Assembly (NCBI RefSeq): GCF_002954405.1
Contig: NZ_MQWC01000004.1
Coordinates: 3,040,668-3,104,667 of the forward strand
DNA: 64,000 bases
Direction: 5' to 3'
From: Salinibacter sp. 10B
GTDB taxonomy: Bacteria > Bacteroidota > Rhodothermia > Rhodothermales > Salinibacteraceae
The notes below the pieces were generated by a model. It was not told the DNA's origin. It worked only from the letters and a program-made list of their open reading frames with translations, and searched no databases. Made by a program: the position numbers and the translations under genes. This document shows positions 9,009-17,553 of the stretch, in pieces; the stretch's first letter is position 1, and each line of letters starts with the position of its first letter.

Positions 9009-10206
9009 CGCTTTCCTTAAAGACGCTGTTTACGTAGTCGCGATCGATGGGACCGTTGAAGTTGAGAATGTCCCCGTGCCGAAGAGCGTTCATGATGGCC
9101 GCCCCGCCCCCCATATGGAGCATGCACACCGGTTCGTCGGCCTCTCCGAAGTACTCGCGGTAGTTGTAGGCCTCGTAGCTGTTGTGCACCGAGAACGAAA
9201 GCGTGTCGTCCGACAGCTCGTCGAGTTGCCAGTAGCCCCACCCGAAGGCATTGACGACCCCAAAGAGGGCCGTCATGGAGTCGTGTGCGCCGGGGCTGGG
9301 ACCGAAGTGCGACTTGCGAAGCAATCCAAACTCGGAGGAGAGCAGGATATTTCCGAGGGTGTAAAATCCGCACACGTGGCCCGCTTCCTTCAGCAACCGG
9401 ACGCCGAGGGCGCGGGACATGTTGTTTTCCTGAATGCGGTCCAGGAAGATCTGCGAGCAGATGTTGTAGTAGAGCGACGGAATGAACGTCAGGTACACGT
9501 TAAACGCCGGGATCAGACCTTTCTCCGGGTCCCCCACGAGGTCCATGTTCTGAACCGCCGACGTGACGGGCGGGGCAGGAAGGTTCTCGGGCTTAGGGTT
9601 CGGCGTGAGGGCATCACGGTGCTGCTGGAGGCGCTTGGCTTGCTCCATGTAGTTCTCGACGTTGTCCTGTCGATTGCTATGCCGGGTGACCGTCCACGTG
9701 TTTTTGTCGTCGCCCATGGCGATGCAAGAGGTCTGCTCGACCTCCACGTCGCAGCCGTAAGCCGCCGTTAATGCTCCCTGCAGGGCTCCCGTCAGGAAGA
9801 AGTCTTGCGGTTCGTCCTGGACGCCGAACTTGCTCTTGTAGCCCTCAGAGTAGTGAGACGCCGTTGCCGTGATGGTATCACTCTCTAGAGCATCCGTCAC
9901 CTGCGGATTGCCATATCCCCGTACCCGAAAAAGGGCCTGCGCGTAGGCAAGCCGTCGATTGAGGGACCACTCAGCGTCGAAGGCGCGCACGAACATAACA
10001 AAAAACAGGGCGGCCGACACGTTGACCAGGACGGCGTCCATCCCGGTGTCGGAGCGGGAGCGGAGGGTCTTCTGCAGGAAGCAGTTGTAGTGGTGGCAGT
10101 GGGCCACGTGGGTACTCCCACCCGGTCCCACGAGATGACCACGGTCTACAACAGGCTGCAGGGATTGCACCGCCTTAGCCCGAAGGTCAGGGGATACTAC
10201 GTCCAT
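8929..10206 (-). CDS. conserved hypothetical protein, possible V4R-like fold
   Basis: 425 residues. Near the N-terminus is a His/Cys-rich motif, VAHCHHYNCFLQKTL (about residues 34-48). This is followed by two halves that look distantly related: one around ALFRVRGYGN, the other around LFGVVNAFGWGYWQLDELS...FSVHNSYEAYN...PVCMLHMGGGAAIMNALRHG. The second half resembles the V4R (4-vinyl-reductase-like) small-molecule-binding domain pattern, with a Pro-Val-Cys and a Gly-rich turn. This is a suggestion from pattern, not a firm assignment. There is no signal peptide. The gene lies between a winged-helix-like protein (52 bases upstream) and a small protein that overlaps its 3' end, so the three are probably co-transcribed. 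Confidence 0.65.
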   Translation of the reverse strand: MDVVSPDLRAKAVQSLQPVVDRGHLVGPGGSTHVAHCHHYNCFLQKTLRSRSDTGMDAVLVNVSAALFFVMFVRAFDAEWSLNRRLAYAQALFRVRGYGNPQVTDALESDTITATASHYSEGYKSKFGVQDEPQDFFLTGALQGALTAAYGCDVEVEQTSCIAMGDDKNTWTVTRHSNRQDNVENYMEQAKRLQQHRDALTPNPKPENLPAPPVTSAVQNMDLVGDPEKGLIPAFNVYLTFIPSLYYNICSQIFLDRIQENNMSRALGVRLLKEAGHVCGFYTLGNILLSSEFGLLRKSHFGPSPGAHDSMTALFGVVNAFGWGYWQLDELSDDTLSFSVHNSYEAYNYREYFGEADEPVCMLHMGGGAAIMNALRHGDILNFNGPIDRDYVNSVFKESDGFSSKEEQCFSFDEDGRPCRFRVTE

Positions 10207-10258
10207 TTGACTTCGTTGCTAAATAAAGAGCGAACGAGGACGGTAGAGACAGAAACCG

Positions 10259-10858
10259 CTACCGATAGCACTGGTCCGGAATGTGCTCGTTGACGTTGTT
10301 CTCGATGGCATTCTCGAGCGCCTCGACCACGTCCGGGTTGCTGCACTGCTCCAGATCTTCGAGCTCGTCCATGTTGCCCACTCCGATGGATTCGAGTGCC
10401 TCAGAGGCCTCCATAAGGATGAAGGCCTGGGTATTTTTGTAGGATTTGACGTTGTCGGTTGTCTCTTCGAGCCAGTCCCACAGGGTCGGAAGGTGAATGA
10501 CGTCCGTGTCATCGTCGGTCGTCTCTTCTGCCGCAGACGCCGTCCCGTTCCTGCTGCTAACCCCGTCCCTCGACGCGTCTGCAAGAGACGACGTCTCTTC
10601 CCCCTCCGTGTTTTGGTCTTCGCTGCCCTCCTGCTGTTTGTAGGCGGCATACGCGATCGTGGGCTCCTCAATGAGGTCTCGTTGTTGCAGCTGACGGACG
10701 ACGGCAAAGATCTCCGGCTCACTCAGCTCGAGCGTATCGGCAATCTGGCCGATGCTCGTGTCCCCGTCGAGCCGGTCGTAAACGGCCCAGCAAGAGGGGG
10801 GAAGCATAAGGTCGGGATCCGGTTCGCGCCGACGCACGAAAACAGTTCCTGAAAACAT
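10259..10858 (-). CDS. winged-helix-like hypothetical protein, first gene of operon
   Basis: 199 residues from ATG at 10858 (MFSGTVFVRRREPDPDL). Residues about 20-65 read as a winged helix (CWAVYDRLDGDTSIGQIADTLELSEPEIFAVVRQLQQRDLIEE is its extent, shown in 10804-10660). A Ser/Thr/Glu-rich linker and a very acidic helical C-terminal region (MEASEALESIGVGN, LENAIENNVNEH) follow. Proteins with such a degenerate winged helix are often response-type adaptors rather than DNA binders. It lies 52 bases upstream of the V4R-like gene and is probably the first gene of a three-gene operon. The role is unknown. Confidence 0.7.
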   Translation of the reverse strand: MFSGTVFVRRREPDPDLMLPPSCWAVYDRLDGDTSIGQIADTLELSEPEIFAVVRQLQQRDLIEEPTIAYAAYKQQEGSEDQNTEGEETSSLADASRDGVSSRNGTASAAEETTDDDTDVIHLPTLWDWLEETTDNVKSYKNTQAFILMEASEALESIGVGNMDELEDLEQCSNPDVVEALENAIENNVNEHIPDQCYR

Positions 10859-11091
10859 GGATGGCGGTGGCAACGGATGTGAGGAAACACGAGGGGCGAC
10901 TTACGGCGTCCGCCTCCGACAGCCGGCATGGCTGTTGAGAGACGGCCCCGAATGTGTTCTAGGTGATAAACAACAATCATTCCGTCCCTTCTTTCTCATT
11001 ACATCCATCAATGGTTCTTCGTCCGATTCGGGAAATCGGCCCGCCTCGTCCTCGATGTCCGGGAGGCGACGGATCGCGCACCACGACTACG

Positions 11092-11125
11092 AAAAAAGGC
11101 GGCTCGGGGGAGCCCGAGCCGCCTT
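11092..11125 (-). terminator. rho-independent terminator of metE
   Basis: Perfect 13-bp stem (11096-11108 with 11113-11125, arms AAGGCGGCTCGGG / CCCGAGCCGCCTT) and a 4-base loop. On the minus strand it is followed by a run of T (11097-11092). It lies 34 bases beyond the metE stop. Confidence 0.9.
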
Positions 11126-11158
11126 GATCACGATAACCGAAATGTGTGCGTACGGGGG

Positions 11159-13471
11159 TTATGCTACCGCAGCAGGCTCGCGTACATTTTCGGCAGCCTG
11201 CACCATGTTTTCGAGTGAGGGCTTGACCTCAACCCAGCGGCGTGTCTTGAGGCCGCAGTCCGGATTGACCCACATCTGCTCGGTGTCGAGCACCTCAAGG
11301 GCCTTGTGGATGAGGTCTTCCATCTCCTCGACCGACGGCACACGCGGCGAGTGGATGTCGTAGACGCCCGGCCCAATCTCGTTCGGGTAGTCGAACTCGT
11401 CGAACGAGTCGAGCAGCTCCATCTTCGAGCGGGAGGCCTCCACGGAGATCACGTCGGCGTCCATGTCGGCGATCGCCTCGATGATGTCGTTGAACTCCGA
11501 ATAGCACATGTGAGTGTGGATCTGCGTCTCGTCCTGGACGCCGCAGGAGGCGAGCCGGAAGCATTCCACAGCCCACTCCAGGTAGTCGTCCCACTGACTC
11601 TCGCGGAGGGGCAGCCCCTCGCGGAAGGCGGGCTCGTCGATCTGGATGGCCTGCACGCCGGCGTCTTCGAGGTCGACCACCTCGTCGCGAATGGCGAGCG
11701 CGATCTGGCGGCACGTCTCGGCGCGCGGCTGATCGTCGCGTACGAACGACCACTGCAGCATCGTGACCGGGCCGGTCAGCATGCCCTTCACCGGCTTGTC
11801 GGTCTGGTCGTTGGCGTAGGAGAGCCACCGCACGGTCATCGGCTCGGGACGGCTCACGTCGCCGGCGATGATGGGCGGCCGCACACAGCGGCTGCCGTAA
11901 CTTTGCACCCAGCCGTTTTCGGTAAAGAGGAAGCCGTTGAGCTGGCGACCGAAGTATTCGACCATGTCCCCCCGCTCACTCTCGCCGTGCACCAGCACGT
12001 CGAGGCCAATCTCCTCCTGCGCCGCAATCGTGTCGGCAATCTGCTCCTCGATGAACTCCTCGTACTCCGCCTTCGAGATCTCTTCCTTCTTGTACTTCGC
12101 ACGCATCTTCCGCACATCGTTCGTCTGCGGGAAGGAGCCGATCGTCGTGGTCGGGAGCGTCGGCAGGTCGAGGGCGTCCCGCTGGATGGGGCGGCGCTGG
12201 GCGTGCGGAGAGTTGCGCTCCGTCATCGAACCGTCAATGCCATCCACACGGCCCTGCACGGACGTGTCGTTAATCCAGTCGGACTCGGCGCGCGCCGTCT
12301 GGGCGTTGCGGCTCTTCTCGAAGAGGGCCTCGGTGCCGTCCACGTCGCCGTTGGCGCGCTCCGTCAGCGCCACGATCTCCTCAATCTTCTGCTTGGCAAA
12401 CGCAAGCCAGAGCTTCATGTCGTCGTCGAGGGCCGGCTCGGTGTCGAGGTCGACCGGCACGTGCAACAGCGAGCAGGACGGCCCCACGAGCACACGGTCG
12501 GAGCCAAGCGCGTCGACGGCCGTCTCCACGGTGTCGAGGAGCGCGTCGAGGTCGGCCCGCCACACGTTGCGTCCGTCGATGAGGCCGAGGGAGAGCGACA
12601 GGTCCTCGGGCACGCCATAATCGAGGGCATCCTCCAGCTGGCCCGCGCCCCGAACGAGGTCGAGGTGCAGGACGTCGACCGGCAGGTCCAGAGCCGTAGG
12701 GAGGTTGTCCTCCAGGCCGCCGAAGTACGTGGCGACGTGCAGGTCGAGGTCGGCCGCGTCGGCGAGTGCCTCGTAGGCCTTCGTGAAGGCCGCGCGCTCC
12801 TCGTCGCTGAGATCGAACACGAGATTCGGCTCGTCGAGCTGTACCGCGTCGGCCCCGGCGGCGGCGAGCTCCTGCAGTACCTCCGCGTAGACGGGCAGCA
12901 GGTCGTCGAGCAGGTCGAGGGCGTCGAGGTTGTCCTCCTGCGTCTTGCCGAGTAGCAAGAACGAGACCGGGCCAATGATGACCGGCCGCGTGTCAATGCC
13001 ATGCTCCTTCGCCTCCTTGTACTCGTCAATGACCTTCGTCGAGGAGAGGGAGAAGTTCGTGTCGCGCGAAAACTCCGGGACGATGTAGTGGTAATTCGTG
13101 TCGAACCACTTTGTCATCTCCATCGCCTGCACGCCGGAGTCCTCGCCCTCCAGGTCCTTCTCCTGCAGCCCGCGGGCCATCGCAAAGTAGGTATCGAGGT
13201 CTACGCGTTCGCCATCCCACGGGAAGCGTTCGGGCACAGCACCGACCATCGCGCAGGTGTCAAGCACCTGGTCGTAGTAGGAGAAGTCGTTGGACGGCAC
13301 CACGTCGAGGCCGAGATCCTGCTGCTCCGTCCAGTGCGATTCACGGAGTGCCTGGGCCGACTCGATGAGCTCTTCCTTCGAGAGGTCGCCTTTCCAGTAT
13401 CCCTCCACGGCACGCTTCAGTTCACGGTGCGCACCGATACGGGGAAAACCGAGATTGCTTGCCTTCGCCAT
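11159..13471 (-). CDS. metE: cobalamin-independent methionine synthase
   Basis: 770 residues, normal family length. It transfers the methyl group of 5-methyltetrahydropteroyl-triglutamate to homocysteine, making methionine in the cytoplasm. N-terminal MetE domain: SNLGFPRIGAHRELKRAVEGYW. C-terminal catalytic barrel from about residue 430: LPTTTIGSFPQT, HGESERGDMVEYF, QIDEPAFREGLP, and the zinc site IHTHMCYSEFND with the second Cys in WVNPDCGLKTRR. The gene has its own terminator at 11092-11125. No B12 or SAM riboswitch consensus was found in the 600 bases upstream. The upstream hairpin at 13575-13598 is a candidate regulatory structure. Confidence 0.97.
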   Translation of the reverse strand: MAKASNLGFPRIGAHRELKRAVEGYWKGDLSKEELIESAQALRESHWTEQQDLGLDVVPSNDFSYYDQVLDTCAMVGAVPERFPWDGERVDLDTYFAMARGLQEKDLEGEDSGVQAMEMTKWFDTNYHYIVPEFSRDTNFSLSSTKVIDEYKEAKEHGIDTRPVIIGPVSFLLLGKTQEDNLDALDLLDDLLPVYAEVLQELAAAGADAVQLDEPNLVFDLSDEERAAFTKAYEALADAADLDLHVATYFGGLEDNLPTALDLPVDVLHLDLVRGAGQLEDALDYGVPEDLSLSLGLIDGRNVWRADLDALLDTVETAVDALGSDRVLVGPSCSLLHVPVDLDTEPALDDDMKLWLAFAKQKIEEIVALTERANGDVDGTEALFEKSRNAQTARAESDWINDTSVQGRVDGIDGSMTERNSPHAQRRPIQRDALDLPTLPTTTIGSFPQTNDVRKMRAKYKKEEISKAEYEEFIEEQIADTIAAQEEIGLDVLVHGESERGDMVEYFGRQLNGFLFTENGWVQSYGSRCVRPPIIAGDVSRPEPMTVRWLSYANDQTDKPVKGMLTGPVTMLQWSFVRDDQPRAETCRQIALAIRDEVVDLEDAGVQAIQIDEPAFREGLPLRESQWDDYLEWAVECFRLASCGVQDETQIHTHMCYSEFNDIIEAIADMDADVISVEASRSKMELLDSFDEFDYPNEIGPGVYDIHSPRVPSVEEMEDLIHKALEVLDTEQMWVNPDCGLKTRRWVEVKPSLENMVQAAENVREPAAVA

Positions 13472-13574
13472 AGGCGTACAAATGGTTCATGCGTGAGGAG
13501 AATGGAATCTGTAATGTGAGGGCGTTTGTGGAAAAATGCTACGCACGTCGGTTTATTTCCTCAAACATCCATAT

Positions 13575-13598
13575 TACCCCCAGGTTATGTTGGGGGTA
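13575..13598. promoter_or_regulatory. perfect inverted repeat upstream of metE
   Basis: TACCCCCA / TGGGGGTA arms of 8 bp with an 8-base spacer, about 105 bases upstream of the metE start. It could be a dimeric repressor operator or an RNA hairpin in the metE leader. There is no T-run, so it is not a simple terminator. Confidence 0.35.
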
Positions 13599-13986
13599 GG
13601 TCAAAATTGGAGGAAAAGATTAGGGCGTGAGTATGGGGTCTGGCATGAGGTAGTGAGGCGCACTCGTGTGCACTCGTTTGAATGCAACGAGCCCCCGGAG
13701 ATCAATCGCCAACCCCGTGCGAAACCCTCATCGAATCGACTCTCGATTGCACGCCCGGATACCGGATCCGGCAACTTAATTCAGGACGGAAAAGAATCTG
13801 TAGCGCTGTCGGAGGAGGGGGGCGAGATTGTCCGCCGCACGATGGAGACGCTCTGTGTCGAGGCAAAAAATCCAGTGTCGCGACGCGTCGGACCTGCGGC
13901 TACTCTCGCAACGGCACACTCCAACGGCGTTTCGGACTGAGCTTCCATATTGGAAAAAAGCTGCAGGATTTGGTATGAGCGGTCCG

Positions 13987-14016
13987 TTGACACTCTCTTC
14001 TCTCCCCGCTTAAGTT
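13987..14016 (+). promoter_or_regulatory. possible sigma-70-like promoter of the effector island
   Basis: TTGACA at 13987 and TAAGTT at 14011 with an 18-base spacer, followed by an A/T-rich leader to the ATG at 14080. This is a consensus match by eye only. Rhodothermota may use a different primary-sigma consensus. Confidence 0.3.
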
Positions 14017-14079
14017 AATTAAAGCATACATACCAATTCTATTTTGTTTTATTTTTTTCTCCTCGCTTCCCTTTTCTCC

Positions 14080-15497
14080 ATGCCTGAGTTTACCGGCGCG
14101 ACCGACGAGACACACGTCTTCACCCTTCCCTCCGAAATCGACGCCGTCCGCTTCGACCGACGGCAGGCCGCCCCCGGTGGGGAGATCGGCCTCGAAATCC
14201 GCACGCTCTTCTGCGCTGAGGGCTCTCGTCTCCAGATCAAGCTCGTCGACGCGCAGGGGACCGTCCACAACACCCTCGACGGCCGGCTCGCGGGCGAGGA
14301 CATGAATCTCCGGCTTCGGGTGCCGCAAAAGGCGAAGGGCGGCCTCCTGGCGAAGGTCAAGATGCCGAACCACGGCCTCTCGGCCGAGTCGGAGGCCCTG
14401 AAGGTGACCGAGCCGGTGCGGGTCCGCGGTGGTCGCAGGAAGAAGTCAAACGCGGAGACATTCTCACGCTCACAGCCGACGCGAAAGGCGCGCCCGACGG
14501 CCGCCGGGCGACCGTCCGCATTTTCGAATACAAGGAGCGCGGGGCGCACGTCCCGGTGACGCGGCTGCGTCCTCGGGTAGAAAACGGAGCCGTGGAGGTG
14601 ATGTACCGGTTCCAGTATCCGGGCGACACCGCGGACATTGTGCCGGAGTGGAAGGCGCCGGAGGGCTACGTGCAACCGCAGTTTTTCTACACGGTGGACG
14701 TGAGCGGCATCATCGCCGATTCGCAGGACGCGAAGAGCACGGGCGTGATGCGATTCGTGGACGATCTGGATCTCCGGTTTGTAAACGAGGGAGGAGCGCC
14801 GCTGGCCAATCAGACTGTCGAGCTCACGCTCGCCGACGGCTCGACCGAAGAACGGCAGACGTCTGGGGAGGGGCGCGTCCAGCTGCGAGAGGTGCCGCCG
14901 GGCCCGGTTCACGTTGGGCTGGCCGGCTACGAACCCGCGTCTGACGAATCGGAGTCCGAGGCCGATCAATCGCCGCCGTCCGAGGATGCAACTCGGCTCG
15001 TGATGGACACGGCGGATGCGACCGCCGGCGTGGCGACCGGAGGCGAGGAGACGGTCTGCGTCGTGCCGCCACGAATCGACCTTCACCTGGAGCACGGGCT
15101 CGTCGGGGCGAAGCTCGCGGGCACCGACTACACGCTGAAGATCAAAACCGAGGACGGATCCACGTCCACCCTCGAGGGAACGGTGGACAGTGAGGGGCGG
15201 CTGCAGCAGGCGGTGCCGGTCGGAGCGGTGGCCGCCGCGCTCACGCTGAAGACGGAAGGCGGGACCGTTACGGTGCCGCTGGATCTCACGTCTCTTTCGG
15301 CGGGGGGGGACGAGGCCGGGTTGCAGCAGCGCCTCGCGCAGGCCGGCGTCTACGGTGGCAAGGTTGATAGCAAAAACGGGGCGGTCACCCGGGCGTCCGT
15401 TCAGACTTTGCAGGCACAGCTGGGCCAATCGCCGACCGGCACGATTCCCGAAATGGAACGCCCCATGCTCGACGGTCTGCGGTTTCGGGATGCGTAG
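14080..15497 (+). pseudogene. Ig-like / peptidoglycan-binding effector-type protein, frameshifted
   Basis: Starts MPEFTGATDETHVFTLPSEI at 14080. Frame 1 encodes an Ig-like domain to about EALKVTEPVRV (14420), then turns into basic nonsense and stops at 14559. The natural continuation is in the -1 frame from about 14415: WSQEEVKRGDILTLTADAKG, VRIFEYKERGAHVPVTRLRP, YRFQYPGDTADIVPEWKAP, then a third beta-domain. The C-terminus has the pattern of T6SS/eCIS-linked peptidoglycan-binding proteins: DYTLKIKTEDGSTSTLEGTV, LQQRLAQAGVYGGKVDSKNG, LQAQLGQSPTGTIPEMERPM. One base appears lost, so this is a pseudogene, a sequencing error, or two coupled genes (GTG at 14556 overlaps the TGA at 14557). It lies 48 bases before the effector gene at 15546. 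Confidence 0.65.
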
Positions 15498-15545
15498 GTC
15501 CCTTTTCTTTTCTCAATTGTTTTGCACTTCCAATCTCAGTTTGTC

Positions 15546-17498
15546 ATGTCTACGCCCGATTCATCAGAACCGACGATCGAGTCCTGGATTGAGGAGAGTT
15601 TCTCCGATTCTGGGCAGGCCGCACTGGACCTGCTTCCGGAGGATGCGCCCTTTTACCGGCGGTACGGCAACTACACCCTGCGCCGGGGCGACTGGGACGG
15701 CTCCTGGCCCTCGGCGCCGGTGGAGGAGGGGCGGGAGATCGGGCTCGCCAACGGGGACCTCGTGCTCCCCGGCATTGTCGTGGACCCGGCCGAGGAGCAG
15801 CCCCCGACCATTTCCCTCGGGGGATACGTGACTCAACTGCAACTGGACCTGTGGAATCTGGGCTTTGGCCTCATCCGGGAGTTTGACGGGGTGTTCGGCC
15901 CTCGGACCGAGCAGGCCGTGCGGGAGTTTCAGATCTACGCCGGGATGGGCCGGGTGGCCGAGGAAGACCCGAAGGCCGCCGGGGAGTACGTCGAGCGGCT
16001 GTCGGGGACCGACAATCCGGAAGGATCCATGACGCGCTACACCGGAGAAGTGACGGGCGTCCTCAACCAGGAGACGCGCCGCTGCCTCACCCACTGGATC
16101 AATGAGGGCTACCGGTGCCCGGTGGTCATCACCGCGCGGACGGGGGACGAATACGCGTCGGTCTACGACGGCGATGCAATGGCCGAGGGGGCCGATCCCG
16201 AAAACCTGTGGGGCCACGACGACCTGCAGAGTAATAGCCCACGAGTGTTCGCCGTCGACTTTACCGACTACTACGATCTCCCCTCGGAGCCAGACTCGTC
16301 TGACCCATCTCTTGATGGGATTCGACACTTTGTCTTGGGCGAATACAACTCCTATGAGGGCGATGAAGGCCCAGTCTCCCAACAGTATCACACTTGGAAT
16401 GAGGGTGAAATTACTCCGCAGCGACTCATAGGAACGCCCGGGGAGCACCTAACTGAAGCCGACCAATCCACGTACGATGTCGTCCACGCGGTCTCTCACA
16501 TCGAGTGCATGGGCTATTTCGACTCGGTGAATGCCTATGACCGAGCCCTCGTGTCCGTTGGTCCGTGCCACTGGACGCTCGGTTTAGCTGACTCGTCTGG
16601 GGGGGTAGGAGGAGGAGAACTGTGTGGGTATCTCGCCTATCTGCAAGAGTGTAATCCAAACGCGTTCGAGAAGGCATTCGGCCGATTCGGCCTGGGCCTG
16701 AACCATCAATGGGGGAACTGGGAGGATCCGGGGGGATCCCCTGACGGGAGCACGCTTTACGACGACGCATCTCGGACCTACTCCAGCTGGGTGCAGTTGC
16801 CAGCGCAGGACCTAGATCCTGAGGGGAAGGGTTCCGATGAGGAGAGCAGTGAGGAGATGCAATCGATGCCGAAGGCCCCACCTGATGCCAAGTCCGAGGC
16901 GCTGTACTTCAAGTCCTGGCATTGGTTCTACCGGTTCGTGATGGCAGGACGCACGGTCGAGCCGTATCGTCAGAGAATGTGGGACATGGCTCGGGTTCGG
17001 ATTCGAGATCTTCGTTCCGCCTCCCTCCCATTGGAGGCACCAGAGAAAGCGGAATGGTCGCCAGAGGAGATCACTATCGGAGACATCTTTACCTCCGAGA
17101 AAGCCATGGTGATGGTTTACTGCTGGCACATCTACTCGCCTAGCGATGTTTTTCCGTTAGTAGGCCAATCGTGCCTTGAGGAGGTCTTCGATCATGCCAG
17201 TTCTGGGTACCACGACGTTCACGAACAATATGTGGACCAAGAGGACGAAGAACTGCAAATTCAAAGGCAACTGACCATAAACGGCGAAGAGGTCGATGGA
17301 GCACGCCTCGACTGGTCGAGACGGCCCGGCTCCTGGTCCGACCGGCATGAGCTGGCTTTGATCGGCGGGCTTCTACAGCGCTCCAGTGGAGAGATTCGTC
17401 GGCGGATCGGGCTGCTTTTTCTAGACGAGCACCAGACCCTCGACGAAGGACGAGGCTCGTTCGCGTTTGCGGATGCGGGACTACCCGAGAGCCCTTGA
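15546..17498 (+). CDS. modular peptidoglycan-binding / lysozyme-like effector (copy B)
   Basis: 650 residues, no signal peptide. N-terminal part: YRRYGNYTLRRGDWDGSWP, LANGDLVLPGIVVDP. A peptidoglycan-binding domain follows (VTQLQLDLWNLGFG, FDGVFGPRTEQAVREFQIYAG), then NQETRRCLTHWINEGY at about residues 174-189, encoded by the 48-bp repeat. The C-terminal part has a lysozyme-like motif, HIECMGYFDSVNAYDRALVSVGP, with Glu as probable catalytic acid, then a helical region with FGRFGLGL. The domain order resembles effectors of contractile injection systems. G+C falls sharply inside the gene: 46/60 at 15661-15720 against 32/60 at 16321-16380 (hand counts). The next gene, convergent 55 bases away, encodes a lipoprotein that may protect against it. 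Confidence 0.75.
   Translation: MSTPDSSEPTIESWIEESFSDSGQAALDLLPEDAPFYRRYGNYTLRRGDWDGSWPSAPVEEGREIGLANGDLVLPGIVVDPAEEQPPTISLGGYVTQLQLDLWNLGFGLIREFDGVFGPRTEQAVREFQIYAGMGRVAEEDPKAAGEYVERLSGTDNPEGSMTRYTGEVTGVLNQETRRCLTHWINEGYRCPVVITARTGDEYASVYDGDAMAEGADPENLWGHDDLQSNSPRVFAVDFTDYYDLPSEPDSSDPSLDGIRHFVLGEYNSYEGDEGPVSQQYHTWNEGEITPQRLIGTPGEHLTEADQSTYDVVHAVSHIECMGYFDSVNAYDRALVSVGPCHWTLGLADSSGGVGGGELCGYLAYLQECNPNAFEKAFGRFGLGLNHQWGNWEDPGGSPDGSTLYDDASRTYSSWVQLPAQDLDPEGKGSDEESSEEMQSMPKAPPDAKSEALYFKSWHWFYRFVMAGRTVEPYRQRMWDMARVRIRDLRSASLPLEAPEKAEWSPEEITIGDIFTSEKAMVMVYCWHIYSPSDVFPLVGQSCLEEVFDHASSGYHDVHEQYVDQEDEELQIQRQLTINGEEVDGARLDWSRRPGSWSDRHELALIGGLLQRSSGEIRRRIGLLFLDEHQTLDEGRGSFAFADAGLPESP
16066..16113 (+). 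repeat. 48-bp exact repeat, copy 1 (cassette junction)
   Basis: Identical over 48 bases to 18907-18954, in the same reading frame, encoding QETRRCLTHWINEGY. It marks the end of the conserved N-terminal region of effector copy B and the start of homology of copy C. Confidence 0.9.
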
Positions 17499-17553
17499 AC
17501 CGGGTGAGACTTGCTTTTTCTGGAACAGGGGAGAGGAATCTCGCAGAGCAAAG

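Larger units (their letters stand above)
13472..14079. other. long intergenic region between metE and the effector island
   Basis: About 600 bases. No frame looks coding; the short open frames have no credible start or composition. It holds an inverted repeat (13575-13598) on the metE side and a sigma-70-like promoter on the island side (13987-14016). The last 80 bases are unusually rich in A and T for this genome. Confidence 0.5.

Noticed and set aside
11306-12955. 549-codon open frame antisense to metE
   Set aside because: metE is full length and conserved on the other strand; the antisense product is low-complexity Val/Leu/Arg.
13472-13980. B12 or SAM riboswitch upstream of metE
   Set aside because: No conserved B12-box or SAM-aptamer core sequence could be found on the minus strand by eye; a covariance-model search would settle it.
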